Source of the DNA: Whalleya microplaca
Lineage: Eukaryota; Ascomycota; Sordariomycetes; Xylariales; Xylariaceae
Direction of reading: 5' to 3'
DNA: 64,000 nucleotides
NCBI GenBank assembly: GCA_022497155.1
Contig: MU385783.1
Coordinates: 1-64,000 of the forward strand
The notes beneath the pieces are model-generated. The model saw only the letters and a list, made by a program, of their open reading frames with translations, searched no databases and had not been told where the DNA came from. The translations under genes were made by a program, and so were the position numbers. Below, piece after piece: positions 1 through 12,585 of the stretch. How positions within the stretch are numbered: the stretch's first letter is position 1; each line of letters starts with the position of its first letter.

Positions 1-332
1 CGCTAGCTGAAAAATCAGGGAGGGATGTAATGGGGCAGGGGATTACGGGTATTGACAGCAGCTTAGGAGCCACTAGAAGCCCCCTGGAGCCACGTCACAG
101 GGTATCCACAGGGCACTCCACAGGGCACTCCACAGGGCAATTTACAGTGGATCACATACCTGTATTTAGCTGACCTTTTCCCTTATATCTCCTTCACTTT
201 TCAACAATAGACAATAATAAATATCACCAGATAATTAGATAGTCACACACACATAGCTTTGGCAGCTAATACACACTTATTTTTAACTTGATATCTCACT
301 TTCGATTTACCCCGACACCCTGTCCTAAGACA
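1..332 (+). repeat. Left arm of a ~4.5-kb inverted-repeat element
   Basis: The first 332 bases reappear as the reverse complement at 4215-4548. The outer end begins CGCTAGCTGAAAAATC, and the similarity stops just inside CCTAAGACA. This copy is the less mutated one: it keeps a run of CACAGGG units at about 104-138 that are TATAAGG or CATAGGG in the partner. Long terminal inverted repeats are typical of Mutator-like or other DNA transposons, but the window starts at the arm, so the outer boundary and any target-site duplication cannot be seen. Confidence 0.8.
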
Positions 333-842
333 ATATCGGTTACTATTGTATTATCGTTATTGTCTTTTTTTTTATATAATTATAATATCTTAATCGGAAA
401 AGGGGAGGATTTAGGACATTCGGTATATTGATACGGATTAGCGCGCTAACTTAATAAGGTTTATTTATCGATCGGTATTAGGAAAATTGCCCCTTATATT
501 ACTTTTTTTAAATCGGATTTACTTGTGCGCATTTTAAATAGCTTTATCGACTTAAGCGGCACGTACTATAGCTGCAATTATAAGTATTAAGTTTAATTTA
601 AATTACTGTCCCGGCGTAACTATTACGGACTTAAGTTGTTTAAAATGTAATATAATAGTAACTTTTTTGTCGCTAATGTTGTTTAAGTTTAGATTTAAAG
701 TAATAAAGCTATAAAACGATTTAAAATCGGCCTTAAAAATAGGGTCGGACTAGGGATTATATATAAGTACGCAGGAAATAAAATAACTAATTAGTTAAAA
801 TATTTTAAAAACTTTCTTAAGCTATAATAAATTAATTTTAGT

Positions 843-1020
843 ATTATGTTACGTATTATAAGAGTTAAGGTTGCTTGGCGACTTAATTCCTATATATTTT
901 ATATAATATTAAAATGGAGAAAAAAGAAAGGAATTTAAACTAAAAGGTCGGCCGAGAAATTTACTATATATACTAGGTGTAAAGTTTAAACTAATTACGT
1001 AATGCGTACGGACTACACCT
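843..1020 (-). repeat. Dispersed repeat, inverted copy of 10313-10485
   Basis: About 175 bases match the reverse complement of 10313-10485, including the shared cores GGTCGGCCGAGAAATTTACTA and GGCGACTTAATTCCT (written as in this copy). It lies inside the 4.5-kb arm-bounded element. Its less mutated partner lies beside other GC-richer sequence, so this may be an LTR fragment or a short non-autonomous element. The identity is unknown. Confidence 0.7.
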
Positions 1021-2167
1021 TAATCCTATGCTTAACTTATGCCATAATAAATATAGCTTATAAAAATAAGAACTTTATTAAATAATAAGCTATCTTATAT
1101 AATATATCTGTTTTAAATAATCGAAATTAGTTTAATTAACGGAATAAATTAAATTACGCTAACTAAAGTTATAGCTAAAGTTTAAAATCCCTCTCGCTAC
1201 TAAATACTCTCTTTAGTTTTAGCTTTTTCCACCTAATTTATAGTTGTTATATTTAAAGCGCTAGCGTCGCTATAAATATATTTTTTTTACTTTTTTTTAA
1301 TATTCCGGGTTTAAATATAACTATAAAAGAAATAACGTAAAGTTTTAAGCGTAACTCCTTTCTTAAGGCTTTTAGCTTAAATTTAACGCCTAAAAAATTA
1401 TTTATAACTTTAAGGTTATTTATACCGCTAACAATTAAAAAAACCTTAAAAATACTATCGGTTTTTTTATTTAGCTTACCGGAAACTCGCTATATAAATA
1501 TCGGGAATATTTTAATAAGATTTACCTTTAGTAAAACTAAGGCCTTAGCTCTCTTAGGCATATATAACCGAATTATAAATAGCTTTTTGTAGTTTCATTT
1601 AAAGATAACAACTTTAATATATACCTAATCCCCACTTTCCCGAAAGGACTTAAAATTAAATAAAAATATGTTTTCGTATATTTTATTTATTAATAAAACG
1701 CGATCGTTAAGTATTATAAAATCGGATAAATTATTAAAGTTTTTAAAATTACTTTTAAAAAGTATAAAACTATATATATATATATATAAAATGCTTAAAT
1801 TCTTCCGCTCGTTTCGCAAAAAAGTTATTTCCTATATATTTTAATATTTTTCTAAACCTTACTTACGTTAGCTTAAAATTAATAAACAATTTAAACCCGG
1901 GTCTAAAATACCTTAAATAAAGATTTATTAACTAAATAAAAATCGCACTTAAATACGGGAAAAACTTAAATCGGGGTAAATTATTTTTAGGCTAACTACC
2001 GGTTATCGATAGTATTTAAATAAAGCGACGTAAAATATATACATTAAATTAAGTTATTATAGTTCTCGCGAAATAAATAATCAAAATATAATATAAATTA
2101 TAAAAAATAATATACTATAAATTAACCTCGGTATATAAATACCGATATAACAATTAAAATATAATAG

Positions 2168-2390
2168 TTAAAATATTAAAATATATCGTATTAATGTTTT
2201 AAATAAATTAAAAAGTATATGATTATTATATATAAAGTATAAAATATTAGTATATAAAAGGCGAAAAGGCGGGACGTAATAATTAAAATATTAAAATATA
2301 TCGTATTAATATTTTAAATAGGTTAAAAAGTATATAATTATTATATATAAAACATATAACGTTAGTATATAAAAAGCGAAAAGGCGGCAG
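2168..2390. repeat. Two-copy tandem repeat, ~115-bp unit
   Basis: A unit starting TTAAAATATTAAAATATATCG at 2168 recurs at 2283. Each copy ends near GCGAAAAGGCGG. The copies differ by a few transitions and small indels. It lies within the 4.5-kb inverted-repeat element and has no coding content. Confidence 0.7.
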
Positions 2391-4214
2391 ATATAAAAAA
2401 GTTATAAATATAAAGAAAATATAAATATAAAAAATCGAAAAAAAAATTCGAGAAAGTAGGCCGGGTTTATATATACGGGTAAATATAATATCATACCTTT
2501 CTCCTAATTATAATAAACTTTATTACCTTCCTTATTATAATTTGTTTTTTCCTTTTTTTTATGCCTTTTTCCCTATTTGCGGTAGTAATTTCCTTCCGGA
2601 TAACGCTTCCGGATAACGCCCCAAATAACTATAATCTAGCTATAATTTTCCGTCACTCCAGTTATAATTTGCCAAAAGTCCAGCTATAATTTACCGATAT
2701 TTTTAGCGCCGATATTTTTAACTTTATCACTTCTTAAATATTCTTTAAATAACCTTAATATTTTTATATCCTTTAAATTATTTTATAGCTTAAGTTATTT
2801 CTAATACCTTTTATATAATACTTTTTTAAAACTAGCTTAATCCTAATATTACTAATCCTAAAACAAGCTTACTAAATAACTTTAATCTTATATCTTACAT
2901 TTTTCGTATCTTTTTTTATTTTTAATTTTATAACTTTTATAATTTAAAATAATAATTTTTATAATTTTTATATACTTTTTTATTTTTAACCTTATAATTT
3001 TTATAGCTTAAAATAATAATAACTTATATAATATATTATATATATTTATCGTTATTACCTTAATTACGGAAGGCAAATCAAGCCCCCCGGCTTATTATTT
3101 CCTAAAGTTTTAGCGGAAAAAAACTTAAACATTATTAAATTAACGTAAATATTTAATCCTAGGCTTAAATAATTTTAAGCTGTTTTTATAATAGTTATAC
3201 CGAGACGTAAAACTTTTATTAAAGTTATAAAATTTAAATAATAGTCGACCCGATTTATAACTAGCGATAAATAATCCCTTTTATACAGGAGTTAATTTAA
3301 AGGGCTTACTTTTTTAATATAATATAACTAGATCTTTTACGTTAATTTTCGGAGTCCTAGCTTTATAAATCCGCCTTTATTTTTTAGCTTTTTTTTCGGT
3401 AACCTCTTATAAGGTTTCTCGGTAATATTAAATTTTTATTATATACTTTATTATAAAATTATCTAGCTTTTCGGCCTTTAGAAATACGAAATAACTATCC
3501 CGTAAGTTAAAAAATAGCCGGGTAATATCCAAGTTAAGATATCTTAATTTAAGAGAACCTTAAAGCAAATAGTTATATATAATTTCGAACGGAAATTAAC
3601 CTAAAAATATTATATACCTCGAGTTTATATATTTTATAACTTTAGGTAATCGAGTTTTCTAATTAGGGAAAGTATATTCGGTTTTTACGATAACCCCGGG
3701 TCGAGATTATTAGATTTATTTAGGTATAAGCTTGCTTAAAACTATTTATATAATTTTATTAAATATTTTTATAAGCCTTATAAACTTATAAAACCTAAAG
3801 AGAGAATTTATTAGTTCGATTTCTTATATAAATAAGAAATTATTAAATTTAATAGATATAAAAATTAAGCCTAGATTTATATAAAAAACTAAAGGTATAA
3901 TGTTTATTTATCGTTTTTAGGTCTTAAGGTAATTTATCGCTAACTTAATAATAATATTTAAGGTAGGGAAGCTTTAGCTATAATGTAAAAAATAATAGAC
4001 GATAGTAAAAATATAAGTATTTTTCCTAGGTAAAAAAAAAAAGCCTAAAAAAGTCTACAGTTAATATTTAATTAAAAGTAAAAATAATAAAAGTTAAAAA
4101 AAAAACTAAAAGCTTAAATAAATTAAATTTTACATAATTTAAATAGCCGAAATAGTAATCCTAAGTATTTTTAATTATTATAAGCTAATATATAGTTTTA
4201 TTTAGTCGCTATAA

Positions 4215-4548
4215 TGTCTTAGGACAAGGTATCGGGGTAAAGCGAAAGTGAAATATCAGGTTAAAAATAAGTGTATATTAGCTGCTAAAGCTGTGTGTGT
4301 ATAACTATATGTGACTATTTAGTAATATTTATTATTATTTATTATAAAAAAGTGAAGGAGATATAAGAGAAAAGGTCAGTTAAATATAGGTATATAATCC
4401 ATTATAAATTGCCCTATAAAATGCCCTATGGATACTTTATAAAGTGCCTTATAACGTGGCTTTAAAAGGCTTTTAATAGCTCCTAAGCTATTATTAATAC
4501 CCGTAATTCCTTACCCCATTACATCCCTCCCTAATTTTTCAGCTAGCG
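4215..4548 (-). repeat. Right arm of the ~4.5-kb inverted-repeat element
   Basis: This is the reverse-complement partner of 1-332 and ends TTTTTCAGCTAGCG. Compared with the left arm it has many C-to-T/G-to-A changes (CACAGGGC to TATAAGGC, CCCCCTGG to CCTTTTAA in the left-arm orientation). The span between the arms (333-4214) is AT-rich and I recognise no transposase in it. Confidence 0.8.
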
Positions 4549-4654
4549 TTCACACAGCTGAAAAATCAAAAAAAAAAAAAATGAAAACACGCCCCACACT
4601 TAAATGCCTAACCTTCAGATCTGAAAAAAAAAATTTCACCCCAGGGACCTCAGG

Positions 4655-5022
4655 GTAATAGGTCAGATAGCCACAGCTAGCAGCAGCAGCAGCAGGAGGT
4701 CAGGTGACAACAGGTCAGCTAGCCACAGCTATCAGCAGCAGCAGCAGCAGCAGCAGGAGGTCAGGTGACAACAGGTCAGCTAGCCACAGCTAGCCACAGC
4801 TTTCAACAGGTCAGATAGCCACAGCTATCAGCAGCAGCAGGTCAGGTCAGGTAACCTCCCTGTAAGCCTCCCTAGCAGCTGACAGCAGGTAACAGCAGGT
4901 CAGCAGGTAACAGCAGGTCAGCAAGTAACAGCAGGTCAGCTAGCCACAGCTATCAGCAGCAGCAGCTGCAGCAGCAGCTAACAGCCTCCCTTACTGCTAA
5001 AGGCCTCCCTTACTGCTAAAGG
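4655..5022. repeat. CAG-rich minisatellite, not AT-shifted
   Basis: Imperfect repeats of a core like CAGGTCAGCTAGCCACAGCT, interspersed with runs of CAGCAGCAG and GGTAACAGCAGGTCAGCA. It is full of CpA dinucleotides yet unmutated, in sharp contrast to the flanking AT-rich DNA. A poly-A run and a second AGCTGAAAAATCA (4557-4570) separate it from the right arm. No coding frame was recognised. Confidence 0.85.
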
Positions 5023-5530
5023 TAATATTTAAATAATAAGGTATATTAGGGTATATAAAAGTGTTATCCGATATCGTCGTTTATATAAATTATATACGTG
5101 TTAATAGCTAGCTATATTTAGCTATATATTAAAAGCATAATTAGCTTATTACCGTTGCTTATATAAAATAGACAGGTTTATATATAAAAACATACGGTTT
5201 AGTGTCTTTAATATTATCGCGTTTTATATTTCTAGTATATAAAAAAAAAATTCGTAAATCGTAAATAACAAGTAACGTAAATGTAATATATAAATAGGAG
5301 TAATTAGCTATCGATTTAGCATATAACTTAGTTCGATTTATATAAAAAACAAGTAGCTATCGGATAAAATAAAATAGTCGCGTATAAAAGTAAGTTTAAT
5401 AATAGATATACTTTAAGTAGCTATTATTAGTAAATTCTATACCTCCGTAACGTATAATATAAAAGAGACTGTTTTACTCGATTAATTAAAAGGCAAAAAA
5501 GTTAAGGCCTATCCGGGAATAAGCTAAATA

Positions 5531-5835
5531 TCTTAGGACAGGGTGTCGAAATAAAGCGAAAGTAAAATATCAAGTTAAAAATAAGTATATATTAGCTGCC
5601 AAAGCTATATATATATAACTATATATAATTATTTGGTAATATTTATTATTATTTATTATAAAAAAGTAAAAGAGATATAAGAGAAAAGGTCAGCTAAATA
5701 TAAGTATATAATCCACTATAAATTGCCTTATAAAGTGCCCTGTGAATACCTTATGGAGTGCCTTATAACGTGGCTCCAGGGGGCTTTTAGTGGCTCTTAA
5801 GCTGCTGTTAATACCCGTAATTCCCTGCCCCATTA
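5531..5835 (-). repeat. Third, truncated copy of the arm repeat
   Basis: It runs from TCTTAGGACAGGGTGTCG to CTGCCCCATTA in the same orientation as the right arm (4215-4548). It lacks the outermost ~30 bases, where the sequence switches to the AT-rich Gypsy relic. Its mutation level is intermediate. It shows that the arm sequence is a family in this genome and not only the ends of one element. Confidence 0.8.
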
Positions 5836-8800
5836 TAATAATATAATAACGGCAGAAAAATATCCAGCCTTATCGTAAGCCTTTCGTAAGGCTTCGGTTA
5901 CCTTACCCCGATATAAATATCGTTTTTAGATTCCCTATTTATAATATTTCAGCCTAAATCCTATTATACGGAATTATTTTATTCGGTTTAATAAAAATTT
6001 AACAGTTATTTTATTAAGGTAACCCGTTCTCGCATAAATTAGTAGTTTAAAAACTTTAATATATTAAAGTTTCTTAATATAAAAAAATCCTTTAAAAGGT
6101 AATCGAATATTTTCGTTACTTTATAAAAACAATATAAATAAGTTAAATATAACTAATACTTATAAATCCTCGATTTTAATTAATTTTATTTAAAATATAA
6201 CTTCCCCGAATAAACTTATATATTTATAAGGGGCGTTATTTTAAATCTAAGCTAATGTAAATTTAAACTCCGCTACTTAATAATATAAGTTATCTATTAA
6301 GTCCTTAGCTTATTTTTTATTAAAAATCTTAAAAAAAACGTTATATCCCTTTACGCCGTCTTTTTATACCTATATCTTTACGTCGCTTATAAACCCCAAA
6401 TAAATAAAATAAAAAGTATTTTAACATTTTTTATCCGGGAAAATAATCCGGGATAAAGCGTTAGCAATCTTATTTTTTAAGCCAGTAATATATAAAATCT
6501 TAACGTTAAATATTTTCAGCTCTCCAGCTTATTTAATGTAAATATTTTTATAATAAACCGAGTTTAAAAAAAACGTAAGAAGCTTATAATTAATATAAAT
6601 TATAAATATAACCTCTAAAAATAAAATAAAATATCTCTTATATTATCGAGTAAACTTAACTATATTATATAACTTTTATTTATAAATATTATAATTTCTT
6701 TAGGTTTTTATAAACAAAAAGCTATTATAAACTAAAAATCGCTAAACTTTTTTTTTATATTTAGGTTATTAAAAAGCCGGCAGCAAAAGTAAATATATTT
6801 GCGTAAATATTTACGGGTTAATTAAATAAGTAACTATATATTTTTATAACGTTTAACATTTTTTTTTAATAATATAAAAGCCAGGGCTTTAGCCTCCTAC
6901 TATTTCTACTTTATATTACTAATAAGTCTAGTTAAAAGTCGGGATATTTTTATATAATTTTTAATTTATTTTCGAATAAAGCTAACCGCTTTTAAAAAAA
7001 CTTTTACGTTTATTTAATTAACAGAAATAAATTAATTTCTAAGCTTTTTTAACTACTCCGACTTAACAGTTAAAGCCTTTTTTATATAATATTTAACCCT
7101 TATAGTAATAATTTAATCGAAATTTAAGCAGACTTTTTTATAAAATAGCTTTAAGCGAACTTAAAGTAGTTTCGGAAGTAAATAAGACTTTATAAAATCC
7201 TACTGCTCTTTAAATATTTTATAAATAGCAAAGATATTATCTATATAAGTTTTATAAAAACTAACTGTTCCGAGGGTCCCGGGCATTAATAGTAAAGGCT
7301 CGGGATTAAAGGACAGTATAAAACTTAAAGCTATAGTTATAAGCTTAGTTATAAAAAAGCTAACGGTTTAAAAGCCCTAAAACATCCGAATAAGTTATAA
7401 TTAAAAAAAACTAGGAACGTAAAAAGCAAATATATATCTATTTTTTAAATAAACTAAAATAGTTTAATATATATATTTAAAATTAAAAGTTAAAAATAAG
7501 CTAATTTTCGGATTTAATAAATAATTATATATATTAGTTAATAAGGTAATATTTATACCCGGTATATTCTTTTCGACATTATAGTAGTTAAAAATTAAGC
7601 GAGGTTTAATTTAAAAATCAAAGTTAATAATATCTTTATCTTTAACTATTAATACGGGCTAACTCGCCTAGTTTAAAAGTCTGCCGTTTATTATTACGGT
7701 TAATTTATATATATTAACGTTAACTTTTTTTTAAATTAATCGATTTAATTAGTACTTCTAGAATAAAGTCTAGTGCTTTTTTTTTAACTTATTTTATAGC
7801 CGAATATTATTTTTTAACCGGACTTTATAAATATATAAGTTTATAAGCGTTATATCTAAAATAAATATAACATTTAAACCTTTAAAATATATATAAAACG
7901 TATATATAATTTTATTTTTTAATTTTTTAGGAACTAAATAGCTTAACTCGATACCTAAAATCGAGAACCAGGTTTTAATTTAGCTATTAAATATTTCGGC
8001 TTTAAAAATTAAATTAAGCCGTATAACTCGGCATATAGTAAAAAAAAAAAAATAAGTTTAATTTAATATCCAGCCTTATTATCTAAGGGGAAATGTTATA
8101 TTTTATTTGCTATAACTTAAGCCTTAAGTAAAATAGCCTTAGGAAATAAAATAATAAAGAGGCTTTATAATTCCTTATATGCTGTTTTACCTTATTTTAC
8201 CGAAATAAGTTAAAATATATAACAAAATAGCTAGTTATACTAACTGTATATTAAATTAGCTAATAAACCTAAAAATTCGCGAAATATTATCGATATATAT
8301 ACATTAATTAGGATTTATAAAATTGCTACTATAAAATGGTAATAAGAATGTAAATTTTTAGATAATTTTCCGATATAATTAAATAATTATAGCCGAAAAT
8401 TTAGTTTCCCGACTGCTTAATAGTAAAAAATTTAAAACTCGAATTAAAATTAAAGCTATTATTTAAATTATACTTATCGGAATCTGTACTTAAAGCGAGA
8501 TTATCCGGGTATAAGTTTAAGGGAAATCTTTTTTACGTTAGGGCTAATTTATAAGTTTTAGATTATATTAAAATCGGGCTTTTAATAAATACCTATTTTT
8601 TTCCCCTTATTTAAGTTTTTAATTATTAGGCTGCTAGCTCGTATATTAATAAAAGCTATTATATCTTAAAGCTATAAAAGCTTTAGGAGTAATACCGAGC
8701 TATCGGGGCTATTTTTTTAATAAAATATATAATAGCTTAAATAAATCTTTAAATACTATATATTTTAGTATTAAATATAATAAACTTTTTAATTTAAACC

Positions 8801-9880
8801 GACTAATTATTCGAGATAAAAATATAAAGCTCCTTTATTTTAATGTTAGCTAAAAGCTTATAAGTTAAGCCGAAACGGTTAGTTAGCCGAAATAAAATTA
8901 AGTTAATGTCGGATTTTTAATTAGCCTAGGCCGAAATATCCGGAAATATATAAATTATTACGTAACTATTTTTATTAAACCTAATAGCGTAAGTAAATCG
9001 ATAAGTTTTAATAAATTAAATAATAGCGGTAAACTTTACCTCCATTATTTTTTTTTTATAAAGGCTATATGCCTTACGGCTTTTTAAGTTTTCGCATTAA
9101 TTTGCGTCGACAAATATTTTAAGGCTCGAACTTTATTAGGGCTTACTTAAAAAAGGTTTATAAAGCTAATTTTAATCTCGATAACTTTAATAAAAGCTTA
9201 TTAATTAAATAGCCCCTTATTTTTACGACTATAAATCTTACGTAATTTACGAGAAATAGCCTTAGCTTTAGGCTTTACGGACTTATATTTCCTAGCTTTT
9301 CTAACTTATTTATTATTAGTATTAAATATAATTTTAACCGGAATAGCTATATTTTTTTTACACTTTTTTTTAAGGTAATAAAAGGCTAAAAATAATAAAG
9401 CTTATAGTAAAAAAACTTTAGCTTTAAAGTTTTTACCTAATTTTTTAGCCTAATTAATAACTAGCCCCGTAACTAAAAAATAACTAGCCGAGCTTAACTA
9501 AGTTATAAATCTTTTCCCGGAGTTTTTTTTATAAATAACAGCCTTAAAAAAGTTTATTTCGTTTTCTTTAAATTTAGTATTATTTTTTAATATTTAGCTA
9601 TAATATAATTATATAAAACGTAAAAATACTTTTATTAAATTAAAATTATCTCGTTTAACAGTTTAGGCTAAATATATTATAGCCTTAAAATAGGCGCTTT
9701 TTTAGTGTTTAAGTTATTTCTCCCTAAAGGCTATATAATTAGGTTAAATATAAGACTTATTATTATACTTAAAATATATATAGCCCCTTAAAAGAAACTA
9801 ATAACTCTTATTTATTATAAAATAACTAGATTAAATACGGGAAGGTAAAAACGGACTAATTTCGAGATATTATTAAGCCG
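5836..9880 (-). mobile_element. Decayed Ty3/Gypsy retrotransposon, pol region on the minus strand
   Basis: Reading the minus strand through stops recovers reverse-transcriptase blocks: PGINITLLTNIYN near 7.5-7.6 kb, then a block equivalent to YIDD (YIDN) near 7.24 kb, then the connection region (FLKAV.FIRK.IKNY.KISR.LTRL) near 6.9-7.0 kb. RNase H remnants follow near 6.45-6.7 kb, ending in ITGLKNKIANALSR, the usual end of Gypsy RNase H. This order (RT, RNase H) fits Ty3/Gypsy. All frames are broken by stops and the bases are strongly AT-shifted. The element stops at the third arm copy, so the integrase appears missing or beyond recognition. The gag side (8-9.9 kb) was not recognised. Confidence 0.75.
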
Positions 9881-10130
9881 GTGTGACGGCGTGGCTTAAG
9901 TGGCTTAACTGTGTGGCTTATGCACGTGGTACGTACTGTTGAGATTAGGTTGGTGGGTGACGAAAGGCCCGTGCACCTTGGGTGGGATACCCTGGTTATT
10001 TCTACCCACAGCTAGTGAAGGAAAATCCCTTCCTTTTTTTCCTCACCTTTAATATTTTTCATAGATAATTAGGTAATAAGCAGCCTTGCCTCTTCCATTC
10101 CTTTTAGGCTGTGATAGCCGGATTTAATAT
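9881..10130. repeat. GC-richer island within the AT-rich block
   Basis: About 250 bases such as GTGTGACGGCGTGGCTTAAG and CGAAAGGCCCGTGCACC keep normal composition, flanked on both sides by heavily AT-shifted DNA. It contains repeated TGTGGCTTATGC-like words that recur at 10290-10330 as TGTGGTTTATGCG. It may be an LTR end or a young insertion. No coding content was seen. Confidence 0.5.
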
Positions 10131-10312
10131 ATATCCGCGTTTATTAATACAAGCATTATTACGTTTATTACGTTTATTATTATAACCTCCTTTATTTTTA
10201 AAATTTATATTTCCTTAATAATTAAAATTAGCTTTTTAAAAGTTTTACTTATAATTATTATTATAACATAGGTCGAGCATAAGATTAAGGTGTGGTTTAT
10301 GCGCTTAATTAA

Positions 10313-10485
10313 GGTGTGATTTATGCGTATTACGTAATTATAGCTTAAACCTCACACCTGACATGTATAGTAAATTTCTCGGCCGACCTTTTAGCTTAAA
10401 TTCCTTTCCTTTTCCTCCATTTTAGTATTATATAAAATACACAGGAATTAGGTCGCCAAGCCACCTTAACCCTTGTAACACGTGA
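10313..10485 (+). repeat. Dispersed repeat, inverted copy of 843-1020
   Basis: This is the reverse-complement match to 843-1020. This copy is less mutated (CACACCTGAC against CACCTAGT in the partner; CGCCAAGCCACCTTAACCC). The distance and inverted orientation argue for two insertions of one family rather than two LTRs of one element. Confidence 0.7.
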
Positions 10486-12585
10486 TAATTATTAAGGTTT
10501 TAATAATTTTATAAGGCAATATATTGCCGTTATTATTAACCTTAACCTTAACTTTTAGCCGGGGGAAGTAATTAAAACTAAGATAATTAAGTTTAAAAAG
10601 GCTAAAGCGGACGAGCTAATAATAAAGTTATAGCTATAAAAAGGGGCAGCTATTATAATATAGCTTGGAAAAATTAAGCCGGCTAATTATTAAGCTTTAT
10701 AAACTATATAAAGTAACTACTTTATCCGGCCTAATTTATACTAGCTATAATAGCTAAGTAAATATTTTATAATACCTAATTTACCGGGACACTTATTCGG
10801 TTAGCGATTACTTTTTTCATTATTTAAGTTTTTAACTTATTTATTATTTACTTTTATATTAAGGCTTTAGTTTTAAAAATAATTTAATAATTTTTAACAG
10901 TCTTATAACAAGCCAAAAAAAAACAGGGTATTATAAGTATTTTTATTAATAGCCTTTTACTAAAGGGAAAAATTAATTAGTCCGCTTATAAATCGATTAA
11001 TTATTATCTTTAACGTAAACGTTTTTAAATTACTTAAGGGATTAATAACAGTTATAACGCCTTAAAACATATCCCAAATATTTATATATTTTATTAAATT
11101 TTAAGTTTTAAAATAATACTTAATTAAAAATTTATCCGCGGCTTAAAATAACAACTTTAGCTCTTTATTAAATTATACTACCGATTTATTTACTAATTAA
11201 ATTAAGAATTTATCCTTTAAAATTTATTCCACCGAACTAACATTAATAATACCGGTTAAGCTACCGTATACCCGTTTTAAGGCAGCTTAAATCTGCGGGT
11301 TACTATTAATAAATATAGCGATATTATTTTTAAATAATATATTTATAGCCTAAATATACTGCAAGACTATAATATTATTACTTATATATTTAGCCCGCTT
11401 AAATTTCTAATAAAGCCGAGCTAATTAATAAAAGGCTATATTTTTCCCACTATAGCAACTATAGTAATTAAAATTAAATATAATCGCTATAATAAATCCA
11501 TTTAAAACTAAGACTACTAAGGGTACTAATAATACTAAGGGCTTTAAGAAAGCCTTATCTTATAGCTAAAATATAATACGCCAAATATAAAAGCGAGATA
11601 TATATATAAATAATATAAAAAGCAGAAATAAATAAATATATATTTTAACTCGACTAATAAATTTACCTATAAGTTTAAAAAAATAAAAGTAAAATTAAAA
11701 CGACATAAAATAAGTGTTATAATATTGCCGCAAAAGGTTTTAAAAACTTATAAATAGTTTTAAAACTAAATTATTAAAGCGGGATAAAAATAAATATAAA
11801 AAAGCTCCTCCCTTTATTTAATTAGCAAAAAGTAAATTATAATTAATATATATAAACGTTATACTTAATTTAATATTTCTTTCAGACGCGGTAAACCTTC
11901 CTATAATTATAAAATATAGCAAAAATAGGGGCGCTTTTGTCGCAAAAAAAAATAAAGGTCTAACGCCTAAATAATTAAGCTAGATATTAATAATTCAACG
12001 TAAATAAATATAAAATTAAAGCCGCTAACGTAAAATCGTTAAAAACTCGATATTTTATTAGGTTAAATAAATATTTATAAATAATATATTTAGCCTTTTA
12101 AGCTAAATAGTAATTTATATAATTACTTGATTAATTTTAATAGGTAAAATAAATAACGCAAACTCCGAGCTATATAATAAAAATAGCTTTAAATTTAACA
12201 AATTAAAAGTAAAAAATATAAAATAATAAACTTAACTATAAGATATTATATAAAAGCTTGCTAACGACAAATAATAATACGCGTTAAATACGCTTTAAAT
12301 AAGCGCTAAAATGCGTTCCGGGAGGTACTCTAATATATACGTTTTATATATACGTCGTTTATATACTAACTATACACTTAAATATATATTTAAATATATA
12401 AAAGCCGATAAGCTAAAACGCAAAAGTTTTAATAAGTTAAAACCTCCAAAAATTAAAACAAGATTCCGATAATACTTCCGATTAATTTATTTCCGGCCCG
12501 AAAGACCAGAAAACGTTCGATAGCTATAAGGGTATATAGTTTCTAAATTTTAAGCTAGTCTAAGTTATTAGTGTAAGCCTAAAGG
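10486..12585. repeat. AT-rich relic, unassigned
   Basis: This continues the AT-shifted composition. I scanned both strands for reverse transcriptase, integrase, DDE or zinc-knuckle blocks and recognised none. It could be gag or flanking parts of the Gypsy relic or an unrelated element. Confidence 0.5.

Larger units (their letters stand above)
1..12585. repeat. AT-rich, RIP-like mutated repeat block without genes
   Basis: The first 12.6 kb is dominated by TA, TTA and ATA strings and has no credible open frame; the longest is a 64-codon frame at 1625-1819 that looks random. Related copies inside the block differ almost only by C-to-T and G-to-A, often at CpA (CACAGGG in one copy, TATAAGG in another). 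This is the signature of RIP in ascomycetes. The block holds inverted arms, a minisatellite and a Ty3/Gypsy remnant, listed separately. It ends near 12585, where normal base composition returns about 340 bp before the MTO1 stop codon. I see no telomere repeat in it, and although such blocks can be centromeric, nothing here shows that. Confidence 0.9.

Noticed and set aside
1625..1819. 64-codon minus-strand frame in the AT-rich block
   Set aside because: Composition is Phe/Asn/Lys/Ile as expected from random AT-rich DNA; no motif.
1..12585. AT-rich block as a mitochondrial DNA insertion or a centromere
   Set aside because: C-to-T differences between nuclear repeat copies and a Gypsy pol relic explain it; no mitochondrial gene was read, and no evidence for centromere function exists in the sequence.
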